Assembly (NCBI RefSeq): GCF_001412595.2
Contig: NZ_CP012640.2
Coordinates: 1,550,001 to 1,614,000 of the forward strand
Direction of reading: 5' to 3'
Origin: Massilia sp. WG5
GTDB lineage: Bacteria; Pseudomonadota; Gammaproteobacteria; Burkholderiales; Burkholderiaceae_D
Length of the DNA: 64,000 nucleotides
Shown here: one piece after another, positions 33,094 through 42,002 of the stretch
How the letters are laid out: each line of letters starts with the position of its first letter
Numbering within the stretch: the first letter of the stretch is position 1
Notes under the pieces: generated by a model
The model's database searches: none
Told to the model about the DNA's origin: nothing
The model's input: the letters and a program-made list of their open reading frames with translations, nothing else
Position numbers and translations under genes: made by a program

Positions 33094-33111
33094 TCCCCGC
33101 GAAGGCGGGGA
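33094..33111. repeat. REP-like hairpin, copy 1
   Basis: TCCCCGC-GAAG-GCGGGGA within CGTCATCCCCGCGAAGGC, a palindrome type dispersed in many proteobacterial genomes. It lies between the convergent kinase and S46 peptidase genes and may also act as a bidirectional terminator. Confidence 0.7.
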
Positions 33112-33153
33112 CCCAAGTTCTGCGTGCGTTACGTCTGCGCTTGCAAGCTTGGA

Positions 33154-33171
33154 TCCCCGCCTGCGCGGGGA
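33154..33171. repeat. REP-like hairpin, copy 2
   Basis: TCCCCGC-CTGC-GCGGGGA, 60 bp after copy 1 and with the same stem. The same loop and right arm recur at 12062-12077. Confidence 0.7.
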
Positions 33172-33208
33172 GTCGGGTCGGGCAATGCCCGGCACGACGG
33201 GCTGACGC

Positions 33209-35377
33209 TTACTTCTTCGGATACTTGATCGTCATTTCCTTCAGCACGTTATCCGCGTGGTCGACTTCCTTCATCACCCACAGCATGTAGCGGATGTCGA
33301 CGTGGATCGCGCGCGTGATCACCGGGTCGAAGTACCAGTCCTTGGTGATCGATTCATAGGTCGAATCGAAGTTCAGGCCGACCAGTTCGCCGCGCTTGTT
33401 CATCACCGCGGAACCCGAGTTGCCGCCGGTGGTGTCGGCGCTCGACAGGAAGTTGACCGGCACCGTGCCCAGCACCGGATCCTTGAACACGCCGTAGCGC
33501 TTCTCGCGGATCGCCTGCAGCAGGTTGCCCGGGGCGTTGAACGGCTCCTTGTTGGTCGCCTTTTCCAGGATGCCTTCGAGGGTCGTGAACGGGCCCTTGG
33601 TGATGCCGTCGCGCGGGCTGTACGGCGCCACGGTGCCGTAGGTCACGCGCAGGGTCGAGTTGGCGTCCGGGTAGACCGGCTTGCCGTGCGACTTCTTCCA
33701 GGCGATCACAGCTTCCATGTACTGCGGGATCACGCGTTCCAGGTTGCCGTCGACTTCCTTGCGGTGGTTTTCCAGCGCCATCGCGGTATCCTGCAGGCGC
33801 ACGGCCAGCTGGATGAAGGGGTCATGCGAGGCGCGGAAGGCGTCCGCGTCCTTGCCGATCCAGGCCAGGCGCTTGCCGGTGTCGGCCAGCTCGGTGCCCT
33901 TGTACATCGCCGGAACCGCGTCGACCTTCGGCAGCAGCGCGTCCAGGCCGCGCGGGTGGTTCTTCGGGTCGATCTTCGCATAGCGGTTCAGGGCCGCCTG
34001 CCAGCGGGCCTGGTCGACGCTGGGAACGAACGACTGCTCCAGTCGGTTCAGGCGCGCCTTGATGAAGGAGAGATCGCGCTCCTGGTAGCCGGCTTCGCGC
34101 TGGGCGTCCGGCTTCTGGCGTTCCAGCGCCAGGCGGTACAGGGTGCGCGCGCTCTTCAGCAGATCGCTGTGGGTGGCCTCGAGCCAGGCGGCTTCCTGCT
34201 GCGAGGTCGCCATGTCGGCGCCGATCGCGGTATCGAGCTCGGACAGCAGGTTGCCGCCTCCCGCCTTCAGCTCTTTACCATGTTGCTTGTACCAGCCGCG
34301 GAACTCGGCGTCCTGCACGTCCTTGACGGCGGCGATGTCCTTGCGCGCGAAGCCGTCCATCAGGCCTTGCGTCTTCTTCAGCACGTTGTTCAGGCCCTTC
34401 GACACGCTGGCGTAGCGCACGTCGTAGTTCGGGTTGCCCATGGTGGCTGCCGCGATCACCGACAGGTCGGCGGTGATGGAGGCGGCCTTGGCCGGGTAGT
34501 CGACGTCGCGCGCGAAGCGGATCTCGGACGCCAGCTTGTAGCGGCTGGTGCGGCCCGGGTAGCCGGCCAGCAGGATCGGGTCGCCGTTCTTCAGGCCTTC
34601 GGCCGACACCACCAGGAAGTCCTTCGACTTGTACGGCACGTTGTCCGGCGACGGGTCGGCCGGGCGGCCGTCCTTGCCGACGTAGGCGCGCAGGAAGGAG
34701 AAGTCGCCGGCGTGGCGCGGGAACTCGTAGTTGTCGATGTCGCCGCCGAAGTTGCCGACGCTGTCGGCCGGCGCGTACACCAGGCGCACGTCACGGATCA
34801 TCAGCTGCTTGATGCGGTAGTACTCGCCGCCGCGGTGGAAGGCCGGCACCGAGCAGCGGTAGGCCTTGTCGTTAGCTCCATTCGCGCTTTCGCATTCGGC
34901 GATCAGCGCCTTGATGCGGCTTTCGACCTGCTCGTGGCGCTCCTTGCCGGACAGGCTCGGGGACAGGCCCTTGAGCACGCGGTCGGTGACGTTCTCGACC
35001 TTCTCGGTCACGTAGACCAGGGTGTTCGGGCCGCCCGGCAGTTCCTCGGCGCGGGTCTTGGCCAGGAAGCCGTGGACGATGTAATTGTGTTCGGGAGTCG
35101 AGTTGCGCTGGATCGCGCCGTAGCCGCAGTGGTGGTTGGTGACGACCAGGCCATCCGGCGACACGAAGGACGCCGAGCAGCCGCCCAGCGACACGATGGC
35201 GCTCATCGGATGCTTGGACAGGTCGGCCAGCTTCTCGGCCGGGATGGTGATGCCGATGCGCTTCAGTTCGGACTGCAGCTGCGGCAGCTGGTGCGGCTGC
35301 CACTGGCCCTCGTCGGCGTGCGCGGAGGCGATAAGCCCCATCACCGCGACGACAGGCAAAACGATGGATTTGAACAC
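33209..35377 (-). CDS. Periplasmic S46-family dipeptidyl-peptidase (DPP7/DPP11-like)
   Basis: 722 aa, normal for S46. The signal peptide is MFKSIVLPVVAVMGLIASAHA. The chymotrypsin-fold active site is seen as His82/His83 in LVVTNHHCGYGAIQ and Ser654 in TGGNSGSAVMNKRGELVGL. Family members remove dipeptides from oligopeptide N-termini in the periplasm and contain an extra helical lid domain, here about residues 250-560. Whether it prefers hydrophobic (DPP7) or acidic (DPP11) residues depends on one pocket residue that I cannot place with certainty. With the S9 enzyme it suggests strong peptide nutrition. Confidence 0.94.
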   Translation of the reverse strand: MFKSIVLPVVAVMGLIASAHADEGQWQPHQLPQLQSELKRIGITIPAEKLADLSKHPMSAIVSLGGCSASFVSPDGLVVTNHHCGYGAIQRNSTPEHNYIVHGFLAKTRAEELPGGPNTLVYVTEKVENVTDRVLKGLSPSLSGKERHEQVESRIKALIAECESANGANDKAYRCSVPAFHRGGEYYRIKQLMIRDVRLVYAPADSVGNFGGDIDNYEFPRHAGDFSFLRAYVGKDGRPADPSPDNVPYKSKDFLVVSAEGLKNGDPILLAGYPGRTSRYKLASEIRFARDVDYPAKAASITADLSVIAAATMGNPNYDVRYASVSKGLNNVLKKTQGLMDGFARKDIAAVKDVQDAEFRGWYKQHGKELKAGGGNLLSELDTAIGADMATSQQEAAWLEATHSDLLKSARTLYRLALERQKPDAQREAGYQERDLSFIKARLNRLEQSFVPSVDQARWQAALNRYAKIDPKNHPRGLDALLPKVDAVPAMYKGTELADTGKRLAWIGKDADAFRASHDPFIQLAVRLQDTAMALENHRKEVDGNLERVIPQYMEAVIAWKKSHGKPVYPDANSTLRVTYGTVAPYSPRDGITKGPFTTLEGILEKATNKEPFNAPGNLLQAIREKRYGVFKDPVLGTVPVNFLSSADTTGGNSGSAVMNKRGELVGLNFDSTYESITKDWYFDPVITRAIHVDIRYMLWVMKEVDHADNVLKEMTIKYPKK

Positions 35378-35563
35378 GATGAACCCCAGGATGAATAAAA
35401 AGCAAGTGCGAGTATATAGTCCCTGCTAATGGGTGGAAATAGATTTCTCACCGATACTCACTTGGGGTTTTGCATGGTATTGACAATGCATCGGCGCCCA
35501 GCGGGAAGCGCGGCAAGCCGCTAGAATAGGCGGTTGCCCTGTCGACGTTCCGGAAACCCTGTC

Positions 35564-36565
35564 ATGCCAAGTTCCCTTGCCCGCGCCGGAGCCGCCCTGC
35601 GCGGACTCATTCCCGATACCTATACCCTGCTGCTGATGTGCACCGTGGTCGTCGCCAGTGTGCTGCCCTGCGAGGGCCAGGCTGCTGTCGTGTTCGGCAA
35701 GGTCACGAGCCTCGCGATCGGCCTGCTGTTCCTCCTGCATGGCGCCAAGCTGTCGCGCGAGGCCATCGTGTCCGGCCTGGCCAACTGGCGCCTGCACCTG
35801 CTGGTGCTGTGTGCGACCTTCGTGATGTTCCCGCTGCTGGGCCTGGCCATGAAGCCGCTGGTCACCAGCGTGCTGCCGTACGAGCTCTACGTCGGCCTCC
35901 TGTTCCTGTGTACCCTGCCCTCGACCGTGCAGTCCTCGATCGCCTTCACCTCGGTGGCGCGCGGAAACGTGGCGGCGGCCGTGTGCAGCGCGTCGGCCTC
36001 GAACTTCGCCGGCATCTTCATCTCGCCGCTGCTGGTCAGCGCGCTGATCGTGCACGGCGGCGGCGCCGGTGGCGGCTCGCCGCTGGACGCCATCCTCGGC
36101 ATCGTCGAACAGCTGCTGCTGCCCTTCCTGGCCGGCCAGTTCCTGCGCCCCTGGATCGGCGCCTGGGTCGACCGCCACAAGCCGATGCTGAAGTTCGTCG
36201 ACCAGGGCTCGATCCTGCTGGTGGTCTACACCGCCTTCAGCGAATCGGTGAACGAAGGCCTGTGGCACAAGCTGTCGCTGCCCACGCTGCTGGGCCTGGG
36301 CGTAATGTGCTGCGTGCTGCTGGCCTTGGCCCTCGGCCTGTCCACCTTCGCCAGCCGCCGTCTCGGCTTCTCGCGCGAAGACGAAATCACCATCGTGTTC
36401 TGCGGTTCCAAGAAAAGCCTGTCGAGCGGCATCCCGATGGCCAAGGTCATGTTCGCGCACGGCCCGATGGGCATGGTGATCCTGCCGCTGATGCTGTTCC
36501 ACCAGATCCAGCTGATGGTCTGCGCCGTGCTGGCCGCCAAGTGGGCCCAGCGCAAGCAGACCTGA
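35564..36565 (+). CDS. Bile acid:sodium symporter family transporter (SBF-like)
   Basis: 333 aa from ATG 35564, with GGAA upstream; a TTG 30 bp earlier is less likely. About nine to ten membrane helices. TLPSTVQSSIAFTSVARGNVAAAVCSASASNFAGIFISPLL and FCGSKKSLSSGIPMAKVMF match the SBF-like (YfeH-type) branch of the bile acid:sodium symporter superfamily. The physiological substrate in bacteria is probably an organic anion rather than bile acid. It is divergent from the S46 gene across 186 bp. Confidence 0.9.
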   Translation: MPSSLARAGAALRGLIPDTYTLLLMCTVVVASVLPCEGQAAVVFGKVTSLAIGLLFLLHGAKLSREAIVSGLANWRLHLLVLCATFVMFPLLGLAMKPLVTSVLPYELYVGLLFLCTLPSTVQSSIAFTSVARGNVAAAVCSASASNFAGIFISPLLVSALIVHGGGAGGGSPLDAILGIVEQLLLPFLAGQFLRPWIGAWVDRHKPMLKFVDQGSILLVVYTAFSESVNEGLWHKLSLPTLLGLGVMCCVLLALALGLSTFASRRLGFSREDEITIVFCGSKKSLSSGIPMAKVMFAHGPMGMVILPLMLFHQIQLMVCAVLAAKWAQRKQT

Positions 36566-36566
36566 A

Positions 36567-37040
36567 TCAAACCGGGGTCAGACTCCCGTTTTTGGCAATT
36601 TCTTCGGGAGAAGCGTGGACATGGGCCAGCGCCGAGCCGGCCCACCACATTTCCAGCGAAGACGGCAGCAGTACCGCGGCGGCGCCAAGCGCGGCGAACA
36701 GCCGGCGCTGGCGCGGCGTCATGCGCGGATGGCGCAGCATCGTGCGCGCGTCATGGACGACGAAGCCGAACAGGCCGAGCACACCGAGCCCGAACAGCGG
36801 CCCCAGCACGCCATCGCCGAGGCGCTCGCCGATATCCATATTCCAATAGGCCAGCGCCGGGATCGCCAGGCTGGCGCTGGCCAGCACATCGAGCGCCGCA
36901 ATCGCACCGGCGCGGCCGCCTTGCCGGAACTCGTGGCGCCGCATCCAGGCCGTCAGGCCGATCGTGCTCGCCAGGTAGACGGCCACCCAGGCCGGCGAGC
37001 CGGTCCTGAATACATCGAAAAAATCGGGGTCAGAGCGCAT
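36567..37040 (-). CDS. Small membrane protein whose frame is bounded by repeats
   Basis: 157 aa, function unknown. About four hydrophobic segments (near 17-33, 45-65, 75-95 and 113-130), with HDARTMLRHPRMTPRQRR between the last two. The first codons (MRSDPDF) lie in one GGGGTCAGA repeat and the last codons (SLTPV, stop) in another, so both ends of the predicted protein are encoded by repeat sequence. The natural gene may have been longer, or the frame may use codons supplied by the repeats. No good ribosome site precedes ATG 37040. Treat start and end as uncertain. Confidence 0.55.
   Translation of the reverse strand: MRSDPDFFDVFRTGSPAWVAVYLASTIGLTAWMRRHEFRQGGRAGAIAALDVLASASLAIPALAYWNMDIGERLGDGVLGPLFGLGVLGLFGFVVHDARTMLRHPRMTPRQRRLFAALGAAAVLLPSSLEMWWAGSALAHVHASPEEIAKNGSLTPV
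36571..36589 (+). repeat. GGGGTCAGA repeat, copy 1
   Basis: ACCGGGGTCAGACTCC. The segment AAACCGGGGTCAGACTCC is identical to copy 6 near 48724. It contains the stop end of the small membrane gene. Confidence 0.8.
37023..37040 (+). repeat. GGGGTCAGA repeat, copy 2
   Basis: ATCGGGGTCAGAGCGCAT. On the minus strand it supplies the start ATG and first codons of the small membrane gene. Confidence 0.8.
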
Positions 37041-37050
37041 TAATTACAGA

Positions 37051-37195
37051 ATTCGGGGTCAGAGCACATTTTATGGCAATACCTTCGAAGCAAGGTATCG
37101 CGAAGCGTCGTCAGGGCGAGCAAGTACAGCAGCTTGAAATATTGCCACCGCGCCGTTTCCAAAAAAAGGACTCTGACCCCGAATTTGACCCCGAA
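37051..37195. mobile_element. Remnant flanked by inverted GGGGTCAGA repeats
   Basis: ATTCGGGGTCAGAGCACATTT (core 37055-37063) faces inverted copies TCTGACCCCGAATT (core 37172-37180) and TTGACCCCGAATT (37185-37197). The 108 bp between are less GC-rich than the surroundings and end in a purine-rich A7GG tract. Repeats of this form commonly flank REP-associated tyrosine transposase (RAYT, Y1_Tnp) genes in proteobacteria; no transposase frame with the HUH motif survives here. I interpret it as a non-autonomous or decayed element. Confidence 0.5.
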
Positions 37196-37200
37196 TTTGC

Positions 37201-38667
37201 TCACTCGGCATGCCAGCCGCCGCCCAGGGCCCGGATCAGGGCCACGGCCGTGGTCTGGCGGTCGGACCGGGTCTGGACCAGGGTGCGGCGCGCGTTCAGG
37301 GCGGTGACCTGGGCCTGCACCACTTCCGAATAGCTCACCTGCCCCGCCTTGTAGCGGTTCAGCACCTGCTGCTCGACCTTGTCGGCGGCTTCCGAGGCCT
37401 GGCGCTGCAGTTCCTGCTGCTGGGCCAGCACACGGGTGCCGGCCAGCTGGTCTTCGACATCGGCGAAGGCGGCCAGCACGGTCTGGCGGTAGCGCGCGAC
37501 CGCCGCCTCGTGGGCCGCGCGCGCGCCCTCCACGCGGGCGCGGGTGGCGCCGGCGTCGAACAGCGTCTGCGCCGCCGACAGGCCGAAGGACCAGGCCGCG
37601 TTCGATACGCTGAACAGGTCGCTGACGCGGCTGGCGGTGGTGCCATAGGAAGCCGTCAGGCCGATGTTCGGGAAGTAGGCGGCGCGCGCGATGCCGATCT
37701 GCTCGTTGGCGGCGGCCACGTTACGCTCGGCGGCGGCGATGTCCGGACGGCGCTGCAGCAGCGTCGACGGCACGCCGACCGGCACCTCGGGCACCGTCAC
37801 CTGCCAGTCCGGCTGCGCCGCGATCGACAGTTCGGCCGGCGTCTTGCCCACCAGGACCGCGATCGCATGTTCGAGCTGGGCGCGCTGGCGCGACAGGTTC
37901 AGGTCGTCGCTCTGGGCGCTGGCGAGCTGGGTCTCGGCCTGGAACACGTCCGAATGCGGCACGATGCCGACATTGAAGCGGTTGCGCGTGATCGTCAGCA
38001 CCCGCTGGTAACCCTCGATGGTGGTGGCCAGGATGCCGCGCGCGGCATCGATCGCGCGCAGCTGCAGGTAGTCGCTGGCCAGCTCGCCCTGGGCCGACAG
38101 CCGCGCCGATGCGAGATCGGCGGCGCTGGCCTGGGCGCTGGCGCTGGCGGCCGTCACACCGGCGCGCAGGCGGCCCCAGACGTCCGGCTCCCAGCTGGTG
38201 CCGAGCGACAGCCGGTAGGCGGTCCGCGCATTGCTGCCCTCGCCGCCGCCGCCGATGATATTGCCGTTGGCGTCCACCGAGGCGCTGCCGCTGCCGCCGC
38301 CGCGCGTGCCGGATCGGGTGCCCGAGCCGTTCAGGGTCAGGCTCGGGAACAGCGAGGCGCGCTGCTCGGTCACCAGTGCGCGCGCCTGGGCGTAGGCCGC
38401 CACCGCCGCCGCCACGTTCTGGTTCGAGACCTCCACGCTGGCCGCCAGGTCGTTCAGCAGCGGGTCGCCGAACAGCGTCCACCAGGGACCGCGCTCCAGC
38501 GCATCGGCAGGCGCGGCCGGCACCCAGCCCTGCAGCTCCTTGTACGCGGCCGGCTCAGGCGCCGTCGGGCGCTGGTAGGACGGGCCGACGGCGCAGCCGG
38601 CAAGCATCGCGGCCGCAGCCAGGGCAATGAAGGAAGAGCGCAAGGTAAAGGTCGTTCGCATGATCAT
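37201..38667 (-). CDS. Outer-membrane efflux lipoprotein (NodT/OprM family)
   Basis: 488 aa. An N-terminal lipoprotein signal ends in LAGCAVGPSYQRP, so the mature protein starts with acylated cysteine. Two repeats of the OEP domain follow, with VGKTPAELSIAAQ and VPVGVPSTLLQRRPDIAAAERNVAAANEQIGIARAAYFPNIGLTASYG, the NodT signature. It forms the TolC-like trimeric channel of the RND pump encoded immediately upstream (4-bp ATGA overlap). An alternative ATG lies two codons in. A Gly/Ser-rich loop (GTRSGTRGGGSGSAS) is present near residues 113-130. Confidence 0.95.
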   Translation of the reverse strand: MIMRTTFTLRSSFIALAAAAMLAGCAVGPSYQRPTAPEPAAYKELQGWVPAAPADALERGPWWTLFGDPLLNDLAASVEVSNQNVAAAVAAYAQARALVTEQRASLFPSLTLNGSGTRSGTRGGGSGSASVDANGNIIGGGGEGSNARTAYRLSLGTSWEPDVWGRLRAGVTAASASAQASAADLASARLSAQGELASDYLQLRAIDAARGILATTIEGYQRVLTITRNRFNVGIVPHSDVFQAETQLASAQSDDLNLSRQRAQLEHAIAVLVGKTPAELSIAAQPDWQVTVPEVPVGVPSTLLQRRPDIAAAERNVAAANEQIGIARAAYFPNIGLTASYGTTASRVSDLFSVSNAAWSFGLSAAQTLFDAGATRARVEGARAAHEAAVARYRQTVLAAFADVEDQLAGTRVLAQQQELQRQASEAADKVEQQVLNRYKAGQVSYSEVVQAQVTALNARRTLVQTRSDRQTTAVALIRALGGGWHAE

Positions 38668-41600
38668 GGATGGGAAACCGAAGGCTGATGTTCTCGTGGA
38701 TGGCGCGCCAGTTCGTGCTCGTCCGGGCTGGCGCGGCGCAGCTTGTCCATGTAGACGTAGACCACCGGCGTGGTCAGCAGCGTGAGCAGCTGGCTGGCCA
38801 GCAGGCCGCCGATGATGGCGATGCCGAGCGGCTGGCGCAGCTCGGAGCCTTCACCGAAGCCGATCGCCAGCGGCAGCGCGCCGAGCGCCGCGGCCAGGGT
38901 GGTCATGAGGATCGGCCGGAAGCGCAGCAGGCAGGCTTCGCGCACCGCCTCGGTGGCGGACAGGCCGCGCGCCCTTTCGGCGTCGAGCGCGAAGTCGATG
39001 ATCAGGATCGCATTCTTCTTGACGATGCCGATCAGGAGGAACACGCCGATCAGGGCGATGATCGAGAACTCCATGTGGAACATCAGCAGCGCCAGCACCG
39101 CGCCGACGCCGGCCGACGGCAGCGTCGACAGCACCGTGATCGGATGCACCAGGCTTTCATACAGGATGCCCAGCACGATGTAGATGACGACGATGGCCGC
39201 CAGGATCAGCAGCGGCTGCTGCTTGTTCGATTCCTGCGCCTGCTTGGCCTGGCCCTGGAAGCTGCCGCGCACATTCACCGGCATGCCGATCTGGCTTTCC
39301 GCATCGCGCACCGCGGCCTGGCCGTCGGACAGCGAATAGCCCTGGTTCAGGTTGAAGGAAATGGTGGTGGCCAGTTCGCCGTCCTGGTGGTTCACCGAAC
39401 TCGGCGTCGAGCGCTCGGAGAACTTGCCGATCGCCGACAGCGGCACCATGGTGGTGGCGCCGGTCGACAGCGCCGAGCCGCTGGACGGATCGCGCGCGGC
39501 AGTCAGGTTGCTCGGGCTGGACGGGGCGCCGGCGCTCGCCGTCGAGTTGCCGGTGCTGCCCGCGCCGGCGCCGACCGTGCCGGCGGCCGAGCTCACCCCG
39601 GTGCCGGTGGCGGCCGACGCGCCGCCCGCGCTGGCGCCACCCGCGCTCGCGCCATTCTTGGCCGGCACGTACACGTCGTCCAGCGCCTCCGGCGACTGCG
39701 CATACTTCTGCGCCACGCCCATGATCACGTGGTACTGGTTCAGCTCATCGTAGATATTCGCGACCTGGCGCTGGCCGAAGGCGTTGTACAGCGCGTTGTC
39801 GACGTCCTTGGCGCTGATGCCCAGGCGCGCCGCGCTCTCCTTGTCGATGTCGACATAGGTCTCGACGCCGTTCTCGGCCTGGTCAGTGTCGACGTCGATC
39901 AGCGCCTTCTGCTGCTTCATGGCGTCGGCCAGGCGGGTCGCCCACATGCGCAGGTCGGCGCGGTTGTCGCTCTTGAGGGTGTACTGGTAGGTCGAGTTCG
40001 AGGAGCGCCCGCCCATGCGCAGGTCCTGCACCGGGTTCAGGAACAGCTGCACGCCGGTCACGCGCGCCAGCTTCGGCCGCAGGCGCGCGATCACGGCCTG
40101 GCCGGTGTCGCCCTTGGCGCGCTCCCCGACCGGCTTCAGGTTCAGGAACATGAAGCCGCCGCCGGCGCGCGAGCCGCCGGTGAAGCCGACCACGGTATCG
40201 ACCGCCGGATCGCTCTTGATGATGTTGACCAGCTGGCGCAGCTTCTGCTGCATGGCCTGGAAGGAGATGCTCTGGTCGGCGCGGATGCCGCCGTTGATCT
40301 GGCCGGTGTCCTGCTGCGGGAAGAAGCCCTTCGGCGCGGCCGAGAACAGGAACACGTTCAGGCCGACCACGAAGGCCAGGATCAGCATCACCAGCGGCTT
40401 CATGTCCAGCGCCCAGTCGAGCGCATGTTCGTAGGCTTTCAGGATGCGGTCGAAGCCGCGCTCCGACCATTGCGCCAGCTTGCCCGGCTGGCGCTTCAGC
40501 TCGTCCTTGCCGTGCCCCTTGAGCAGCACCGCGCACAGCATCGGCGTGGTGGTCAGCGAAATCACCAGCGAGATCAGCACCGAGGCCGACAGGGTCACCG
40601 CGAATTCGCGGAACAGCCGGCCCACCTGCCCGCCCATGAACAGCAGCGGGATGAACACCGCCACCAGCGACAGGCTGATCGACAGCACCGTGAAGCCCAC
40701 TTCCTGGGCGCCCAGCAGGGCCGCCTTCATGCGGTCCATGCCCTGCTCGACGTGGCGGCTGGTATTCTCCAGCACCACGATGGCGTCGTCGACCACGAAG
40801 CCCGTCGCCACCGTCAACGCCATCAGCGACAAATTGTTCATCGAGAAGCCGAGCAAATACATGACGCCGAAGGTGCCCAGCAGCGAAACCACGGTGGCTA
40901 CCGCGGGCACGATGGTCGCGCGCACGCTGCGCAGGAACACGCTGACCACGGCCACCACCAGCAGGATCGAGATCATCAGCGTCAGCTCGATCTCGTGCAG
41001 CGAGGCGCGGATCGAGTTGGTGCGGTCCGACGCCACCTGCATGCTGACGTCCTGCGGCAACTGGGCCTGCAGGGTCGGCAGCAGCGCACGCACGCCGTCC
41101 ACGGTCTCGATCACGTTGGCGCCCGGCTGGCTCGTGACCAGCACGATCACCGCCGGCTGGCCGTTGAACAGGCCGAGGGTATTGATGTTCTCGACGCCGT
41201 CGGTGACGTCGGCGATGTCCTGCAGGCGGATCGCCGCGCCGTCGCGCCAGGCCACCACCAGGCCGCGATAGTCCGCCGCGGTGCGTCCGTTGGTCGGGGT
41301 GTTCGCCTGCGAGTAGATCTGCAGGCGCATGCCGCTGCCCTCCAGCGCGCCTTTCGGGCGGTTCGGGTTGCTGGCCTGGATCGCCGCGCGCACGTCCTCG
41401 CTGGACAGGCCGTAGCGGTTCATCTGGAAGGGATTCAGGTCGACCCGCACCGCCGGCAGCGAGCCGCCGCCGATCTCGACGTCGCCCACGCCGCGCACCT
41501 GGGCCAGCTTCTGCTGGACGATGTTCGAGACCTCGTCGTAGATCTGGCCGGGGCTGCGCGTCTTCGAGGTCAGCGCCAGGATGAGCACCGGCGCATCCGA

Positions 41601-42002
41601 GGGATTGGCCTTGCGGTAGGTCGGGTTGCTCTTCAGGGTCGCCGGCAGGTCGGCGCGCGAAGCGTTGATCGCGGCCTGCACTTCGCGCGCGGCGGAATCG
41701 ATCTGGCGGTTCAGGTCGAACTGCAGGTTGATGCGGGTCGAGCCGTTGCCGCTGTTCGAGGTGATCTCGTTGACGCCGGCGATCACCGCCAGTCGCCGCT
41801 CCAGGGGCGTCGCCACCGAGGACGCCATCGTGTCCGGACTGGCGCCCGGCAGGTTGGCCGATACCGAGATCGCCGGGAAGTCGACCTGCGGCAGCGGCGA
41901 GACGGGCAGCACGAAGAAGGCGGCGATGCCCGCCAGGGCCAGGCCCAGGGTCAGCAGCACGGTCGCGATCGGGCGCCGCACGAAGGGCTGCGACAGGTTC
42001 AT
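38664..42002 (-). CDS. mdtC: RND efflux permease, MdtC/MuxC type
   Basis: 1112 aa with twelve TM helices in two repeats and large periplasmic loops. It starts [44 protein letters not shown] and has [17 protein letters not shown] in TM4, the proton-relay region. Residues about 783-850 form a Gly/Ala/Ser/Thr-rich low-complexity insertion that explains why the protein is about 85 residues longer than E. coli MdtC. It works as a heteromeric pump with MdtB. Overlaps its neighbours by 4 bp on both sides. Confidence 0.94.
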   Translation of the reverse strand: MNLSQPFVRRPIATVLLTLGLALAGIAAFFVLPVSPLPQVDFPAISVSANLPGASPDTMASSVATPLERRLAVIAGVNEITSNSGNGSTRINLQFDLNRQIDSAAREVQAAINASRADLPATLKSNPTYRKANPSDAPVLILALTSKTRSPGQIYDEVSNIVQQKLAQVRGVGDVEIGGGSLPAVRVDLNPFQMNRYGLSSEDVRAAIQASNPNRPKGALEGSGMRLQIYSQANTPTNGRTAADYRGLVVAWRDGAAIRLQDIADVTDGVENINTLGLFNGQPAVIVLVTSQPGANVIETVDGVRALLPTLQAQLPQDVSMQVASDRTNSIRASLHEIELTLMISILLVVAVVSVFLRSVRATIVPAVATVVSLLGTFGVMYLLGFSMNNLSLMALTVATGFVVDDAIVVLENTSRHVEQGMDRMKAALLGAQEVGFTVLSISLSLVAVFIPLLFMGGQVGRLFREFAVTLSASVLISLVISLTTTPMLCAVLLKGHGKDELKRQPGKLAQWSERGFDRILKAYEHALDWALDMKPLVMLILAFVVGLNVFLFSAAPKGFFPQQDTGQINGGIRADQSISFQAMQQKLRQLVNIIKSDPAVDTVVGFTGGSRAGGGFMFLNLKPVGERAKGDTGQAVIARLRPKLARVTGVQLFLNPVQDLRMGGRSSNSTYQYTLKSDNRADLRMWATRLADAMKQQKALIDVDTDQAENGVETYVDIDKESAARLGISAKDVDNALYNAFGQRQVANIYDELNQYHVIMGVAQKYAQSPEALDDVYVPAKNGASAGGASAGGASAATGTGVSSAAGTVGAGAGSTGNSTASAGAPSSPSNLTAARDPSSGSALSTGATTMVPLSAIGKFSERSTPSSVNHQDGELATTISFNLNQGYSLSDGQAAVRDAESQIGMPVNVRGSFQGQAKQAQESNKQQPLLILAAIVVIYIVLGILYESLVHPITVLSTLPSAGVGAVLALLMFHMEFSIIALIGVFLLIGIVKKNAILIIDFALDAERARGLSATEAVREACLLRFRPILMTTLAAALGALPLAIGFGEGSELRQPLGIAIIGGLLASQLLTLLTTPVVYVYMDKLRRASPDEHELARHPREHQPSVSHP

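Noticed and set aside
37073..37333. An 86-codon plus-strand frame starting in the repeat remnant
   Set aside because: Its second half is antisense to the end of the outer-membrane factor gene and its first half is mostly repeat DNA; at most it is debris of a transposase end.
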